Of a stretch of DNA of 64,000 nucleotides, positions 55,178 to 64,000 are shown piece after piece. The stretch's first letter is position 1; each line of letters opens with the position of its first letter. Under the pieces are notes generated by a model. It was not told the DNA's origin and made no database searches. It saw nothing but the letters and a program-made list of their open reading frames with translations. The translations under genes and the position numbers were made by a program. The stretch is from assembly GCF_913777995.1 (NCBI RefSeq), contig NZ_CAJYVE010000041.1:49712-113711 (forward strand), given 5' to 3'. The DNA is from an uncultured Pseudomonas sp. Lineage in GTDB: Bacteria > Pseudomonadota > Gammaproteobacteria > Pseudomonadales > Pseudomonadaceae.

Positions 55178-56889
55178 GCGCGCTCTGGCCGCACTGGCTA
55201 CGCCCCCTGTGGCTGCTCGCCGTGCCGCTGCTGGCCTGGCTGCTGTGGAAGCTCTGGCACCGCCAGAAGCGCGCCGGGCGCTGGCAGATGCTGCTGCCGC
55301 CGGCCTTTCACCATGTCCTGCTCAACGGCGGCAGCGGGCGCGGCAGCAAGCAGCCCTGGCTGGTGCTGGGGCTGGCCTGGCTGCTCGCGGTCCTGGCCCT
55401 GCTCGGCCCCAGCTGGCAGCGCATCGAACAGACCGGGCAGAAACCCGTCGACCCACTGGTGGTGGTGCTGGAACTGACCCCACAGATGCTCGCCGCCGAC
55501 ACCCAGCCCAGCCGTCTGGAATACGCCCGCCGCAAGCTGCGCGACCTGCTGCAGGCGCGCAGCGAAGCACAGACCGCCATCGTGGTCTATTCCGGCAGTG
55601 CACATACCCTGGTGCCGCTGTCCGATGACCTGGGCACCAGCCAGAACCTGCTGGAAGCGATCCGCCCATCGATCATGCCCAGCGTCGGCCAGCGCGCCGA
55701 CCTGGGCATCGGCAAGGCCCTGGCCCTGCTGCGCCAGGCCGATCTCGGCCAGGGCCGGATCCTGCTCATTGCCTCGGACCTCAATGCCCAGGAACGCCAG
55801 GGCATTCTCGCGCAACTGCGCGGCCAGGCGCCGGCGTTGAGCATTCTGGGCATCGGCACCGCCGAGGGCGCACCGGTGACCCTGGAGAACGGCGGCCTGC
55901 TGCGCGACGAAAACGGTGCGATTCTGGTGGCCCGCCTGGACAGCGCCGGACTGCGGGATTTCGCCGCCGAAACCGGCGGCCGCTATCGCCAGGCACGTCC
56001 TGACCTGGAAGACCTGCGCGACCTGGGTCTGCTCGACGGCCCGCAACAGATGAACCGCGACGGGCGCCTGGTGCATCTCGACCGGCGCGCCGACCAGGGT
56101 TACTGGCTGCTGCTGCCGCTGCTTCTGCTGGCAGCCTGCGCGGCACGCCGCGGCTGGGTCTTCGCCCTGGCCCTGTGCTGCCTGCTGCCACGCCCGGCCA
56201 TGGCCTTCGATTTCCAGGACCTGTGGCTGCGCCCCGACCAGCAGGGCCAGCGTCTGCTGCAACAGCAGCGCCCGGCCGAGGCAGCCCAGCACTTCGAGGA
56301 CCCGCGCTGGAAAGCCATCGCACTGTTCGACGCCGGCGACTATTCCGGCGCCGCCGATTACTTCGCCAAGGGCGAGACGGCCACCGACCACTACAACCGA
56401 GGCAACGCCCTGGCCATGGCCGGTGAACTGGAAGCCGCACTGGACGCCTATGACCAGGCCCTGGAACGCCAGCCGGACTTCGCGGCCGCACAGATCAACC
56501 AGACACTGGTGCGCCAGGCCCTGGAACAGCGGCAGCCGTCCCAGGACAAGGACCAGCAACCCGCCCCGAGCGAAGACAACGAGCCACCACCAGAATCGGC
56601 AGCACAGCAGCAGGACGCCGCGCGGCAGCAGGACCCGGCGCAGACCGACAGCGCCACGCAGGATGACAGCGAGGCGGCGGCCAAGGCCGAAGGCAGACCG
56701 GCCGACAGCGATGCCCTGGACGCCGCCGACGACACCACGCGTCCGCCGGTGCCGATGCCCGATGCGCCGCTCGACGGCGAGCGGCGCCAGGCCCTGGAAC
56801 ACTGGCTGCGGCAGATTCCCGACGATCCGGGTGAACTGCTGCGCCGCAAGTTCCGTTTCGAACAGCAACACCAGGAAAACAGCCGATGA
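55174..56889 (+). CDS. BatB-BatC fusion: VWA plus TPR protein
   Basis: Start ATG 55174 (MSALWPHWLRPLWL) gives 571 residues. The VWA region has VLELTPQMLAADTQPSRLEY, in which the DxSxS metal motif is replaced by ELTPQM, so metal binding is probably lost. TM helices follow near 310-345. TPR repeats occupy about 385-450 (TDHYNRGNALAMAGELEAALD). A Gln/Asp/Ala-rich low-complexity tail spans about 455-530. It overlaps BatA and BatD by four bases. Confidence 0.88.
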   Translation: MSALWPHWLRPLWLLAVPLLAWLLWKLWHRQKRAGRWQMLLPPAFHHVLLNGGSGRGSKQPWLVLGLAWLLAVLALLGPSWQRIEQTGQKPVDPLVVVLELTPQMLAADTQPSRLEYARRKLRDLLQARSEAQTAIVVYSGSAHTLVPLSDDLGTSQNLLEAIRPSIMPSVGQRADLGIGKALALLRQADLGQGRILLIASDLNAQERQGILAQLRGQAPALSILGIGTAEGAPVTLENGGLLRDENGAILVARLDSAGLRDFAAETGGRYRQARPDLEDLRDLGLLDGPQQMNRDGRLVHLDRRADQGYWLLLPLLLLAACAARRGWVFALALCCLLPRPAMAFDFQDLWLRPDQQGQRLLQQQRPAEAAQHFEDPRWKAIALFDAGDYSGAADYFAKGETATDHYNRGNALAMAGELEAALDAYDQALERQPDFAAAQINQTLVRQALEQRQPSQDKDQQPAPSEDNEPPPESAAQQQDAARQQDPAQTDSATQDDSEAAAKAEGRPADSDALDAADDTTRPPVPMPDAPLDGERRQALEHWLRQIPDDPGELLRRKFRFEQQHQENSR

Positions 56890-58544
56890 GCCGCGCCTCT
56901 TCTTCGTTGACCGGCCTGCTGCTGTGGCTGGCCCTGTCCTCCAGCCAGGCGGCAGAACTGACCGCCCAGGTCGACCGCACCCGCCTGAATGCCGGCGAAA
57001 CGGTGGAGCTGACCCTGGAAACCCACGACGTCACCCAGTTCGGCAAGCCCGACCTGAGCGTCCTGGACCAGGCCTTCGAGGTCCGCGACACGCGCCAGGT
57101 CAACAGCCTTACCACCCTGGACGGCACCAGCCAGGCCAACACCCGCTGGCTGATCACCCTGTTGCCCCGGCATACCGGCAGCGTCGAGATTCCCCCGGTA
57201 CAACTGGGCGACTCACGCAGCCAGCCGGTGATCCTCCAGGTGCTGCCCGGCAATGCCCAGGAAACCGGCAACGAGCTGGCGCCGGTGTTCATCGAGGCCA
57301 GCCTCGACAAAGACACCGTCTACGTCCAGGCGCAGGCCGTGCTGACCCTGCGCATCTACCATTCGGTATCACTGTTCGACGACAGCAGCCTGAGCCCGCT
57401 GCAACTGCCCGATGCGCGCATCGAGAAGCTCGGCGATACGCCACTCACCTACGAAAAGCTCATCAACGGCATCCGCCATGGGGTGATCGAGACCCGCTAC
57501 GCCATCTACCCGCAGCAGAGCGGACGGCTGAAGATTCCCGCGCTGGTGTTCAGCGCCACCCAGGTGCAGACCAACAGTGCCGCCGGCCCCGGCCAGCAGC
57601 AGGCACTCAACCCCTATGGTCCGCAACCGGGCAAGGCATTGCAGGTCAGCTCGGCGGAGATCAGCCTGCAGGTCAAGCCGCGTCCTGACGTATGGCCCGC
57701 CGACCGCCCGTGGCTGCCGGCCAGCGCGGTGAATCTCGAAGAAAGCTGGAACCCCGACACCACCCACCTGCAGGCCGGCGATTCGGTGACCCGCACCCTG
57801 ACCCTCAAGGTCGAGGGGCTGTCCGCCTCGCAGTTGCCGCCGCTGCCCGAACAGGACCTGCTCGGCCTGCGGCGCTACCCGGACCAGCCGCAACTGAGCA
57901 ACCAGCCCGGCGAGCGCGGGTTGACCGGCAGCCGCAAGGAAAGCGAAGCCCTGGTGCCCAACCGTCCCGGCAGCATCGACCTGCCGGCCGTGGAACTGAC
58001 CTGGTGGAATACCCGCGAAGACCACATCGAACACAGCAGCCTGCCGGCGCGCACCCTGGAGGTGAGTGCCAATCCCGGGCTGGCGGTGGATACGCCGGTA
58101 GGCGGCGAGCAGGGCCTGCTGCCTGCCTGGCTGTGGCTCTGGCAGCTGAGCACGCTGTTCTTTGCCTGCACCACCCTGCTGGGCCTGTGGCTCTGGTGGC
58201 GGGCCCGCGGCCTGCCGGCCGTGGCACGTGCAGCGCAGGCCGGCCCCAGCCCGCGCAGCGTACTGGACGACCTCAAGCGCGCCTGCCTGGCCAACGACCC
58301 ACAGGCCACCCGCCAGGCCCTCGACGCCTGGGCGCGCCAGCAACCCGAGACCCTGGCGGACATGGCGGCGCGTTTCGTACCGCTGTCCGACGCCCTGGAT
58401 GGCCTCAATGGCGCGCTGTACAGCGAGACGGGCCAGCTGTGGCTGGGCGACGAACTGTGGCGGGCGATCCGCAGCCTGCCGACCGTCGAGCACGCCGAGA
58501 ATTCCGGCGGCGATGCCGGGCTGCCGCCGCTGTACCCGAAATGA
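56886..58544 (+). CDS. BatD-like protein
   Basis: The 552-residue protein has an N-terminal signal peptide cleaved near SSSQAAEL. Beta-rich periplasmic Ig-like segments cover about 25-400 (NAGETVELTLETHDV). A C-terminal TM helix lies at about 415-435 (LWLWQLSTLFFACTTLLGLW), followed by a short cytoplasmic tail. This is the BatD/oxygen-tolerance family and the last gene of the MoxR-Bat operon. It ends 66 bases before sbcD. Confidence 0.9.
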   Translation: MSRASSSLTGLLLWLALSSSQAAELTAQVDRTRLNAGETVELTLETHDVTQFGKPDLSVLDQAFEVRDTRQVNSLTTLDGTSQANTRWLITLLPRHTGSVEIPPVQLGDSRSQPVILQVLPGNAQETGNELAPVFIEASLDKDTVYVQAQAVLTLRIYHSVSLFDDSSLSPLQLPDARIEKLGDTPLTYEKLINGIRHGVIETRYAIYPQQSGRLKIPALVFSATQVQTNSAAGPGQQQALNPYGPQPGKALQVSSAEISLQVKPRPDVWPADRPWLPASAVNLEESWNPDTTHLQAGDSVTRTLTLKVEGLSASQLPPLPEQDLLGLRRYPDQPQLSNQPGERGLTGSRKESEALVPNRPGSIDLPAVELTWWNTREDHIEHSSLPARTLEVSANPGLAVDTPVGGEQGLLPAWLWLWQLSTLFFACTTLLGLWLWWRARGLPAVARAAQAGPSPRSVLDDLKRACLANDPQATRQALDAWARQQPETLADMAARFVPLSDALDGLNGALYSETGQLWLGDELWRAIRSLPTVEHAENSGGDAGLPPLYPK

Positions 58545-58610
58545 ATGTCGGTCGCGCCGCCCCAAGCGCTGGGCGGCGCGACCGCTCCGTATGATCGACA
58601 AGGTAATGCC

Positions 58611-59846
58611 ATGCGTCTGTTCCACACCTCCGACTGGCATCTGGGCCAGCACCTGCATGGCCAGGAACGCGACTTCGAGCATCAGGCCTTCCTGGCCTGG
58701 CTGCTGGCCCGCCTGGCCGAGCGACGCCCCGATGTACTGCTGATCGCCGGCGACATCTTCGACACGGTCAACCCGCCGGTAAAAGCCCAGGAGCGCCTCT
58801 ACGAGTTCATCGTCGACGCGCACGAACAACAGCCAGCGCTGACCATCGTGATGATCGCTGGCAACCACGACTCCGGCTCACGCATCGAGCTGCCCGCCCC
58901 GCTGATGCGCCGCCTGCACACCCACGCCCTGGGCCGGGTGCTGTGGCTGGATGACGGCACGCTGGACACCGAGCGTCTGCTGGTGCCGCTGCCCGACACC
59001 AGCGGCGAGGTACGCGCCTGGTGCCTGGCCCTGCCGTTCCTGCGCCCGGCGGAAGTCACCGGTGCCCAATTGGGCGACGACTACCTGCAGGGCATTGCCC
59101 AGGTGCACCGGCAACTGATCGAGGCCGCGCAAGCCAGACGCGATGCGGGTCAGGCGCTGATCGCCATCAGCCACGCGCACATGGCCGGCGGCAGCGTCTC
59201 CGAAGACTCCGAGCGCAGCCTGATCATCGGCAACGCCGAAGCCCTGCCAGCCAGCCTGTTCGGCGAACAGATCACCTACGTGGCCCTCGGGCACCTGCAC
59301 AAGCCGCAGCAGGTCAACGGCGAAACGCGGATCCGCTACAGCGGCTCGCCGATTCCGCTGTCATTCTCGGAAATCGGCTACAAGCACCAGATTCTGGAAA
59401 TCACCTGCGACGGGGAGCGACTGGTCAGCGTCGAACCGCTGCTGATCCCCCGTGCCGTGCCCTTGCAGCGCCTGGGCCCGGCGCCCCTCGACGCCTTGCT
59501 GGAGCAGTTGCAGGCCCTGCCGAACGTCGACCTGCTCGACGAACCGGAACGTCAGCCCTGGCTGGAGGTGCGGGTGCTCCTCGACCAGCCGCAGCCGGAC
59601 CTGCGCAGCCGCATCGAGGCGGCGCTGCAGGGCAAGGCGGTACGCCTGGTGCGCATCGCCGCCGAGTACGCCGGCCAGGCAGGCGCCCCGGAAGGCAGCG
59701 ACGCTGAGCTGATCGCCCTCGAACAACTGACGCCTCAGGAACTGTTCCGTCGCGCCTGGCTGGACAACTACGGCAACGAGGTCGACACCCAGACCCTGGA
59801 CGACTTCGCCACGCTGCTGCGGGAAGTGCAGGAGGAGCAGGCATGA
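58611..59846 (+). CDS. sbcD: SbcD, exonuclease subunit D
   Basis: ATG 58611 begins MRLFHTSDWHLGQHLHGQER; the 411-residue length matches SbcD. Metallophosphoesterase motifs are complete: HTSDWHLG, LIAGDIFDT, AGNHDS, ISHAH and LGHLHKPQ. With SbcC it forms the Mre11/Rad50-like nuclease that opens hairpins and processes DNA ends. The four-base ATGA overlap couples it to sbcC. An upstream in-frame extension is not convincing. Confidence 0.95.
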   Translation: MRLFHTSDWHLGQHLHGQERDFEHQAFLAWLLARLAERRPDVLLIAGDIFDTVNPPVKAQERLYEFIVDAHEQQPALTIVMIAGNHDSGSRIELPAPLMRRLHTHALGRVLWLDDGTLDTERLLVPLPDTSGEVRAWCLALPFLRPAEVTGAQLGDDYLQGIAQVHRQLIEAAQARRDAGQALIAISHAHMAGGSVSEDSERSLIIGNAEALPASLFGEQITYVALGHLHKPQQVNGETRIRYSGSPIPLSFSEIGYKHQILEITCDGERLVSVEPLLIPRAVPLQRLGPAPLDALLEQLQALPNVDLLDEPERQPWLEVRVLLDQPQPDLRSRIEAALQGKAVRLVRIAAEYAGQAGAPEGSDAELIALEQLTPQELFRRAWLDNYGNEVDTQTLDDFATLLREVQEEQA

Positions 59847-62800
59847 AGATCCTCGCCATTCGCCTCAAGAACCTGGCCTCGCTGGCCGGTCCCTTCGAAG
59901 TGGACTTCACCGCCGAGCCGCTGGCCAGCGCCGGGCTGTTCGCCATCACCGGCCCCACCGGCGCGGGCAAAAGCACCCTGCTCGACGCCCTGTGCCTGGC
60001 ACTGTTCGGGGCCGTGCCACGGCTCAGCCGGGTCGGTCAGTCCAAGGTGCCGGACGTCGACGGCGAGATCACCACCAGCGACCCGCGCACGCTGCTGCGT
60101 CGTGGCACTGGCAGCGGCTACGCCGAGGTGGACTTTGTCGGCATCGACCAGCGCCGTTATCGAGCCCGCTGGGAAACCAACCGGGCCCGCGACAACGCCA
60201 GCAAGAAGCTGCAGGCCAGCCGGCAGATCCTCACCGACCTGGACAGCGGACAGCTGCTGAGCAACCAGAGCAAGCGTGAATTCGAGCAACTGATCGAGCA
60301 GCGCCTGGGCCTGAACTTCGAACAGTTCACCCGCGCCGTGATGCTGGCGCAGAGCGAGTTCAGCGCCTTCCTCAAGGCCGACGACAAGGAACGCAGCGAA
60401 CTGCTGGAAAAGCTCACCAACACGGCGATCTACAGCCAGTTGGGCAAGCGTGCCTTTCTCAAGGCCAACGAGGCCCGCAAGGCCCTCGAAGAGCTGAGCC
60501 TGCAGGCCACCGGCATCGCCCCCCTGACCGCCGAGGCGCGCACCGAACTGGACCAGCAACTGGCCCAGGCCCAGGCGCAGCTGAAAACCCAGCACGCCCA
60601 ATTGAAGACGCTGGAACAGCAGCAGCAGGCGCTCCTGGAGCAAAGCCGCCTGGAAGATGAAGCCCAGGCCGCGCGCGAACAGCTGCACAGCGCCGAGCAG
60701 CACGGCCAGCAACTGGCTGGCGAGCGCCATACCCTGGAACAGCTCGAGCGCCTCGGGCCGCAGCGGCATCGCTTCGCCCGCCAGGCGACGCTGACCACGC
60801 AGCTGTCGCCGCTGGCCCGTTCGATCGCTCAGCAACGTGCTGAACAACAGCACATGGACGAACTGCGTCAACGCCTGCAGGCCGACAGCGACGCTGCCCA
60901 GGCCGCTTTGCTCGCCGCTCAGCAACAGGCTGGGGAGGCACGCGGGCCGCTGCAGCAGGCGTTCGAGCTGCAGAACACCCTGAGGCACCAGGCCAAGGCC
61001 CTGCAAGACCTCCAGGCGACTTGCCAGCAGAGCGAGCAGCAAATCCAAGAGGCCCGGCAGGGCCTTGAAGACCTGCAGGAGCGCCAGCAGCAGGCCGACC
61101 AGCGCCTGACCACGGTCGCCGAACGCCTGCAGCTCAGCGTCTCGCTGGCGGCCCTGGTCCAGGGCTGGAGTGCCTGGGAGGACCGTTTCCAGTCGCTGAT
61201 TCAGGCCGCCAACCGCTGGCGCCATGGCCAGCAGGAACTACCTGCCCTGGAGCAGGCCGCTCATCGCGCTGCCGAACGCCTGGCCGAACGCAGTGAAGCC
61301 CTGCAGTTGCTGTACCGCGAAGCCGACTGCGAAGTCGAGGCAGTGCCCGAACAGTTGCAATTGCTCGGCGAACTGCTGCAGGACAACCGCCGCCAGTGCC
61401 GTGTGATCGAGGACCTCAAGCGGCTGTGGAGCAACCATCAGGATCTGCAGCGGCAGCACCAGAGCCTGGGCGAGCAGTTGCGTAGCGCGGCAGAGGAGCG
61501 TGAGCAGCTGGCCAGCGCCGGAAGCGCGCTGAATGAACAGCTCAAGCAGGCCGAACAGGCTTTCAGCGTCACCCGCGAGCTGCTGGAGCGCCAGCGCCTG
61601 GCGCGTAGTGCCAGCGTGGAAACCCTGCGCAACCAGCTGCAGGACGACCAGCCCTGCCCGGTGTGTGGCAGCGTCGAACACCCCTGGCATCAGCCCGAAG
61701 CCCTGCTGCAGGGCCTGGCGGAGTTCGACGACAACGAACTGGCCCAGGCCGAACAGGCCGTAGAGCGCTTCAAGGAGCGCCGCAGCCAGCTGCGTGAGCA
61801 GTACGGGGTATTGACCGCGCGCATGAAGGACCTGCTGGGCCAGCAGGAGCAGGTGCAAGGCCAGCTGCAGGCGCTGGACGACAGCCTGCACCAGCATGCA
61901 CAGGCCAATACGCTGCTGCAGGTCGGCGCCGAACAGCGCGCGGACTGGCTGGAACGTCAGCACCAGCAGTTGGAACAGATCGTCGCTAAGGATGAACAAC
62001 GCCAGCAGGCCCTGCTCGATCTGCAACGCCATGCCGCCAGCCTGCAACGCCAGCGCCAGGAAGCCGAGCAGGCCAGCCAGCAGGCCCGGCAGCTGCTGGA
62101 CGACCAGCAGCGTCAGCTCGGCGCTGACCGCACGCGTCTCGACGAAGCGCTGGGAGCACTGGCATCGTTACTGCCCGCCGAGACCCTGCAGGCGCTGCAT
62201 GACGACACCTCGGCCACGGTGATGCGCCTGCAGCAGCAGGTTGCCGAGCGCCAGGCCCTGCTGGAGCAGCAGCGCGATGAAGAGCAGGAGCGAGAGCAAC
62301 GGCAGAAGGCCCTCGAAAAACAGCAGCAGGCCCAGGACAGCCTCACACAACGCCATACCCAGCTGCAGCAGCAGGTACAGCAGCTGGACGAGCAGCAGCA
62401 GGCCACGCGTTCGGCGCTCAGCGCCCTGCTCGGCCAGCAAGCCAGCGCCGAGCACTGGCAGCAAGCCCTCGAACAGGCCGTGGAGCGGGCCCGCAGTGCA
62501 CAGGCACAAGCCGCCCAGGCCCTGCAGGAACACCAGGCGCGAGCCATCCAGCTGGCCGCCGAACTCAAGGCCAGTGAACAGCAGCACCAGGCTCTGCAGG
62601 AGGAGCAGGCCGGGCTCAGCGAACAGTTGAACGCCTGGCGCGCCCAGCACACGGAGCTGGACGACACGACGCTGCAGCGCCTGCTGGAATTCGACGACGC
62701 CCACCTCGAAGACCTGCGCCAGCGCTTGCAGGCCAGCGACAAGGCTCTGGAGCAAAGCCGCGTGCTGCTGCAGGAGCGCGAACAACGCCTGGCTCAGCAG

Positions 62801-63487
62801 CATGCCCGGCATCCCGACCTGCCCGATGCCACGGCGCTGGAGCAGGCCATGCAACAGGTACACGAGCGATGCGCGGCGCTGGACCAGCAGTGCGCCGACC
62901 TGCGCGCCCAGGTCAGTGAAGACCAGCGCCGTCAGGCCGCCAGCGCCGAGCTGCAGGCCCGCATCGAGCAGGCCAGCGCCGAGCGTCAGCGCTGGGGCCG
63001 GCTGGCCGAGCTGATCGGCTCCGCCGAAGGCGACCGCTTCCGCAAGATCGCCCAAGCCTACAACCTCGACCTGCTGGTGCTGCATGCCAATGCACAGCTG
63101 CGCCAGTTGGTACGCCGTTATCGGCTCAAGCGGGGTGGCAGCCTGCTGGGCCTGCTGGTGATGGACACCGAGATGGGCGACGAGCTGCGCTCGGTGCATT
63201 CGCTGTCCGGCGGCGAAACCTTCCTGGTGTCCCTGGCGCTGGCCCTGGGCTTGGCCTCCATGGCCTCGAGCACCCTGCGCATCGAGTCGCTGTTCATCGA
63301 CGAAGGCTTCGGCAGCCTCGATCCTGAGTCCTTGCAACTGGCCATGGATGCGTTGGACGGCTTGCAGGCCCAAGGTCGCAAGGTGGCTGTGATTTCCCAC
63401 GTGCAGGAAATGCATGAACGCATACCGGTGCAGATTCAAGTCCGGCGCCTGGGCAACGGCTTGAGTGACGTTGAGGTGTGCGGTTGA
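59843..63487 (+). CDS. sbcC: SbcC, SMC-like ATPase of the SbcCD nuclease
   Basis: The 1214-residue protein has Walker A GPTGAGKST (37-45), two long coiled coils rich in Gln, Glu and Ala, a zinc hook CPVCG (about 603), signature LSGGETFLVSLALALGLA (about 1121) and Walker B LFIDEGFGSLDPES (about 1150). It dimerises through the hook and clamps DNA for SbcD. It has the full domain set expected of Rad50-like proteins. The stop overlaps the next gene's TTG. Confidence 0.95.
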   Translation: MKILAIRLKNLASLAGPFEVDFTAEPLASAGLFAITGPTGAGKSTLLDALCLALFGAVPRLSRVGQSKVPDVDGEITTSDPRTLLRRGTGSGYAEVDFVGIDQRRYRARWETNRARDNASKKLQASRQILTDLDSGQLLSNQSKREFEQLIEQRLGLNFEQFTRAVMLAQSEFSAFLKADDKERSELLEKLTNTAIYSQLGKRAFLKANEARKALEELSLQATGIAPLTAEARTELDQQLAQAQAQLKTQHAQLKTLEQQQQALLEQSRLEDEAQAAREQLHSAEQHGQQLAGERHTLEQLERLGPQRHRFARQATLTTQLSPLARSIAQQRAEQQHMDELRQRLQADSDAAQAALLAAQQQAGEARGPLQQAFELQNTLRHQAKALQDLQATCQQSEQQIQEARQGLEDLQERQQQADQRLTTVAERLQLSVSLAALVQGWSAWEDRFQSLIQAANRWRHGQQELPALEQAAHRAAERLAERSEALQLLYREADCEVEAVPEQLQLLGELLQDNRRQCRVIEDLKRLWSNHQDLQRQHQSLGEQLRSAAEEREQLASAGSALNEQLKQAEQAFSVTRELLERQRLARSASVETLRNQLQDDQPCPVCGSVEHPWHQPEALLQGLAEFDDNELAQAEQAVERFKERRSQLREQYGVLTARMKDLLGQQEQVQGQLQALDDSLHQHAQANTLLQVGAEQRADWLERQHQQLEQIVAKDEQRQQALLDLQRHAASLQRQRQEAEQASQQARQLLDDQQRQLGADRTRLDEALGALASLLPAETLQALHDDTSATVMRLQQQVAERQALLEQQRDEEQEREQRQKALEKQQQAQDSLTQRHTQLQQQVQQLDEQQQATRSALSALLGQQASAEHWQQALEQAVERARSAQAQAAQALQEHQARAIQLAAELKASEQQHQALQEEQAGLSEQLNAWRAQHTELDDTTLQRLLEFDDAHLEDLRQRLQASDKALEQSRVLLQEREQRLAQQHARHPDLPDATALEQAMQQVHERCAALDQQCADLRAQVSEDQRRQAASAELQARIEQASAERQRWGRLAELIGSAEGDRFRKIAQAYNLDLLVLHANAQLRQLVRRYRLKRGGSLLGLLVMDTEMGDELRSVHSLSGGETFLVSLALALGLASMASSTLRIESLFIDEGFGSLDPESLQLAMDALDGLQAQGRKVAVISHVQEMHERIPVQIQVRRLGNGLSDVEVCG

Positions 63488-64000
63488 TCCTCTATTCGTT
63501 TCGCCGCTGCCCGTGGGCCATGCGTGCCCGGCTTGCGTTGCGCTATGCCGGCTGCGAGGTGACCGTGCAGGAGGTGGCCATGAAGCACAAACCGGCCGCC
63601 CTGCTGGCACTGTCACCCAAGGGCACCGTCCCGGTGCTGGACACCGGCGATCAGGTAATCGATGAAAGCCTGGATATCATGCGCTGGGCACTGGCGCAGA
63701 ACGACCCGCAAGACTGGCGCCTGTCGAGCTCGCCCGAAGCGGCGCAGCAAGCCGATGCACTGATCGCCGTGAACGACACCACCTTCAAGGCCCAAGTGAA
63801 CCTGTACAAGTATGCCGAGCGGTATCCCCAGCAGTCACAGCACGACTACCGCGACGCGACGCTCCCCTGGCTGGAGCATCTGGAGCACCTGCTGCAAGAC
63901 CGCCCCTACCTGTTGGCCGAACACCCGAGCATCGCCGACGCCGCCCTGTTGCCGCTGATCCGGCAGTTTGCCGCGGTCCAGCCCGACTGGTTTGCCACAG
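63484..64000 (+). CDS. glutathione S-transferase, N-terminal part
   Basis: I start at TTG 63484, preceded by GAGGT at six bases and overlapping the sbcC stop as TTGA. About 172 codons fit before the window edge. LILYSFRRCPWAMRARLALR has the thioredoxin-like start with Cys-Pro, and LSPKGTVPVLDTGD with DESLDIMRW is the GST glutathione site. The helical C-terminal domain begins near KYAERYPQ. A GTG at 63478 is the alternative start. It probably conjugates or reduces glutathione-linked substrates. Confidence 0.82.
   Translation, partial: MILYSFRRCPWAMRARLALRYAGCEVTVQEVAMKHKPAALLALSPKGTVPVLDTGDQVIDESLDIMRWALAQNDPQDWRLSSSPEAAQQADALIAVNDTTFKAQVNLYKYAERYPQQSQHDYRDATLPWLEHLEHLLQDRPYLLAEHPSIADAALLPLIRQFAAVQPDWFAT

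Noticed and set aside
60500-62700. Repeated CAGCAG-rich stretches that look like tandem repeats
   Set aside because: They encode the Gln-rich coiled coils of SbcC and show no fixed repeat length.

Overview
The window is high-GC, densely coded chromosomal DNA from a Pseudomonas of the fluorescens/putida/syringae type. This rests on gene content: a Psl-like exopolysaccharide cluster, a 1618-residue NAD-dependent glutamate dehydrogenase, AcnB, a short MiaE, the MoxR/Bat operon, SbcDC and REP pairs built on a GCTGAAGCCGC core. I cannot name the species from sequence alone. I see no tRNA, rRNA, CRISPR array, insertion sequence or phage gene.

Layout. 1-1163: tail of a LuxR-type regulator convergent with a YegS-like lipid kinase. 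1164-15919: psl operon, pslA-B-D-E-F-G-H-I-J, a hexapeptide-repeat acetyltransferase, then pslK. Most genes overlap or nearly abut, so it is probably one transcript. It lacks pslC and the pslL-O end of the P. aeruginosa cluster. 16029-26357: accessory metabolism and regulation, namely three LysR regulators, a secreted CAP protein, a 52-residue hydrophilic protein, the pxpABC 5-oxoprolinase operon, a CynX-type MFS transporter, and a metallo-beta-lactamase-fold hydrolase divergent from a TetR regulator. 26373-39581: two efflux loci. The first is a histidine kinase/response regulator pair divergent from an OMF-MipA-MFP-RND operon. The second is an emrR-OMF-emrA-emrB operon. 39724-51503: housekeeping genes (miaE, uspE-like, DUF1289, acnB, gdhB, a small conserved protein, an amidohydrolase-fold protein). 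51721-58544: MoxR/DUF58/DUF4381/BatA/BatB-C/BatD operon. 58611-64000: sbcD-sbcC and the start of a glutathione S-transferase gene that runs off the window.

How the genes work together. PslA primes undecaprenyl phosphate, PslB supplies GDP-mannose, PslF/H/I add sugars, PslK flips and PslJ polymerises, PslE/PslD export, and PslG trims in the periplasm. The acetyltransferase probably replaces the membrane acyltransferase PslL. The two efflux loci each carry their own outer-membrane factor and regulator. PxpA, B and C form one ATP-dependent 5-oxoprolinase. MoxR and the Bat proteins form a membrane-associated chaperone/stress system. SbcD and SbcC form one nuclease.

The most informative non-coding signals are: an Anr-type box positioned -41 to a candidate -10 element before the universal stress gene (40407-40447); a near-consensus promoter overlapped by a dyad before emrR (39620-39647); an acnB leader with a 16-bp inverted pair and an 18-bp palindrome (42061-42244); GGA motifs and an 11-codon upstream ORF in the psl leader (1433-1624); and a 22-codon ORF coupled to pxpB (20090-20158). 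I found no gene cluster I would call a wholly new system. The points below are variants and regulatory signals worth testing.
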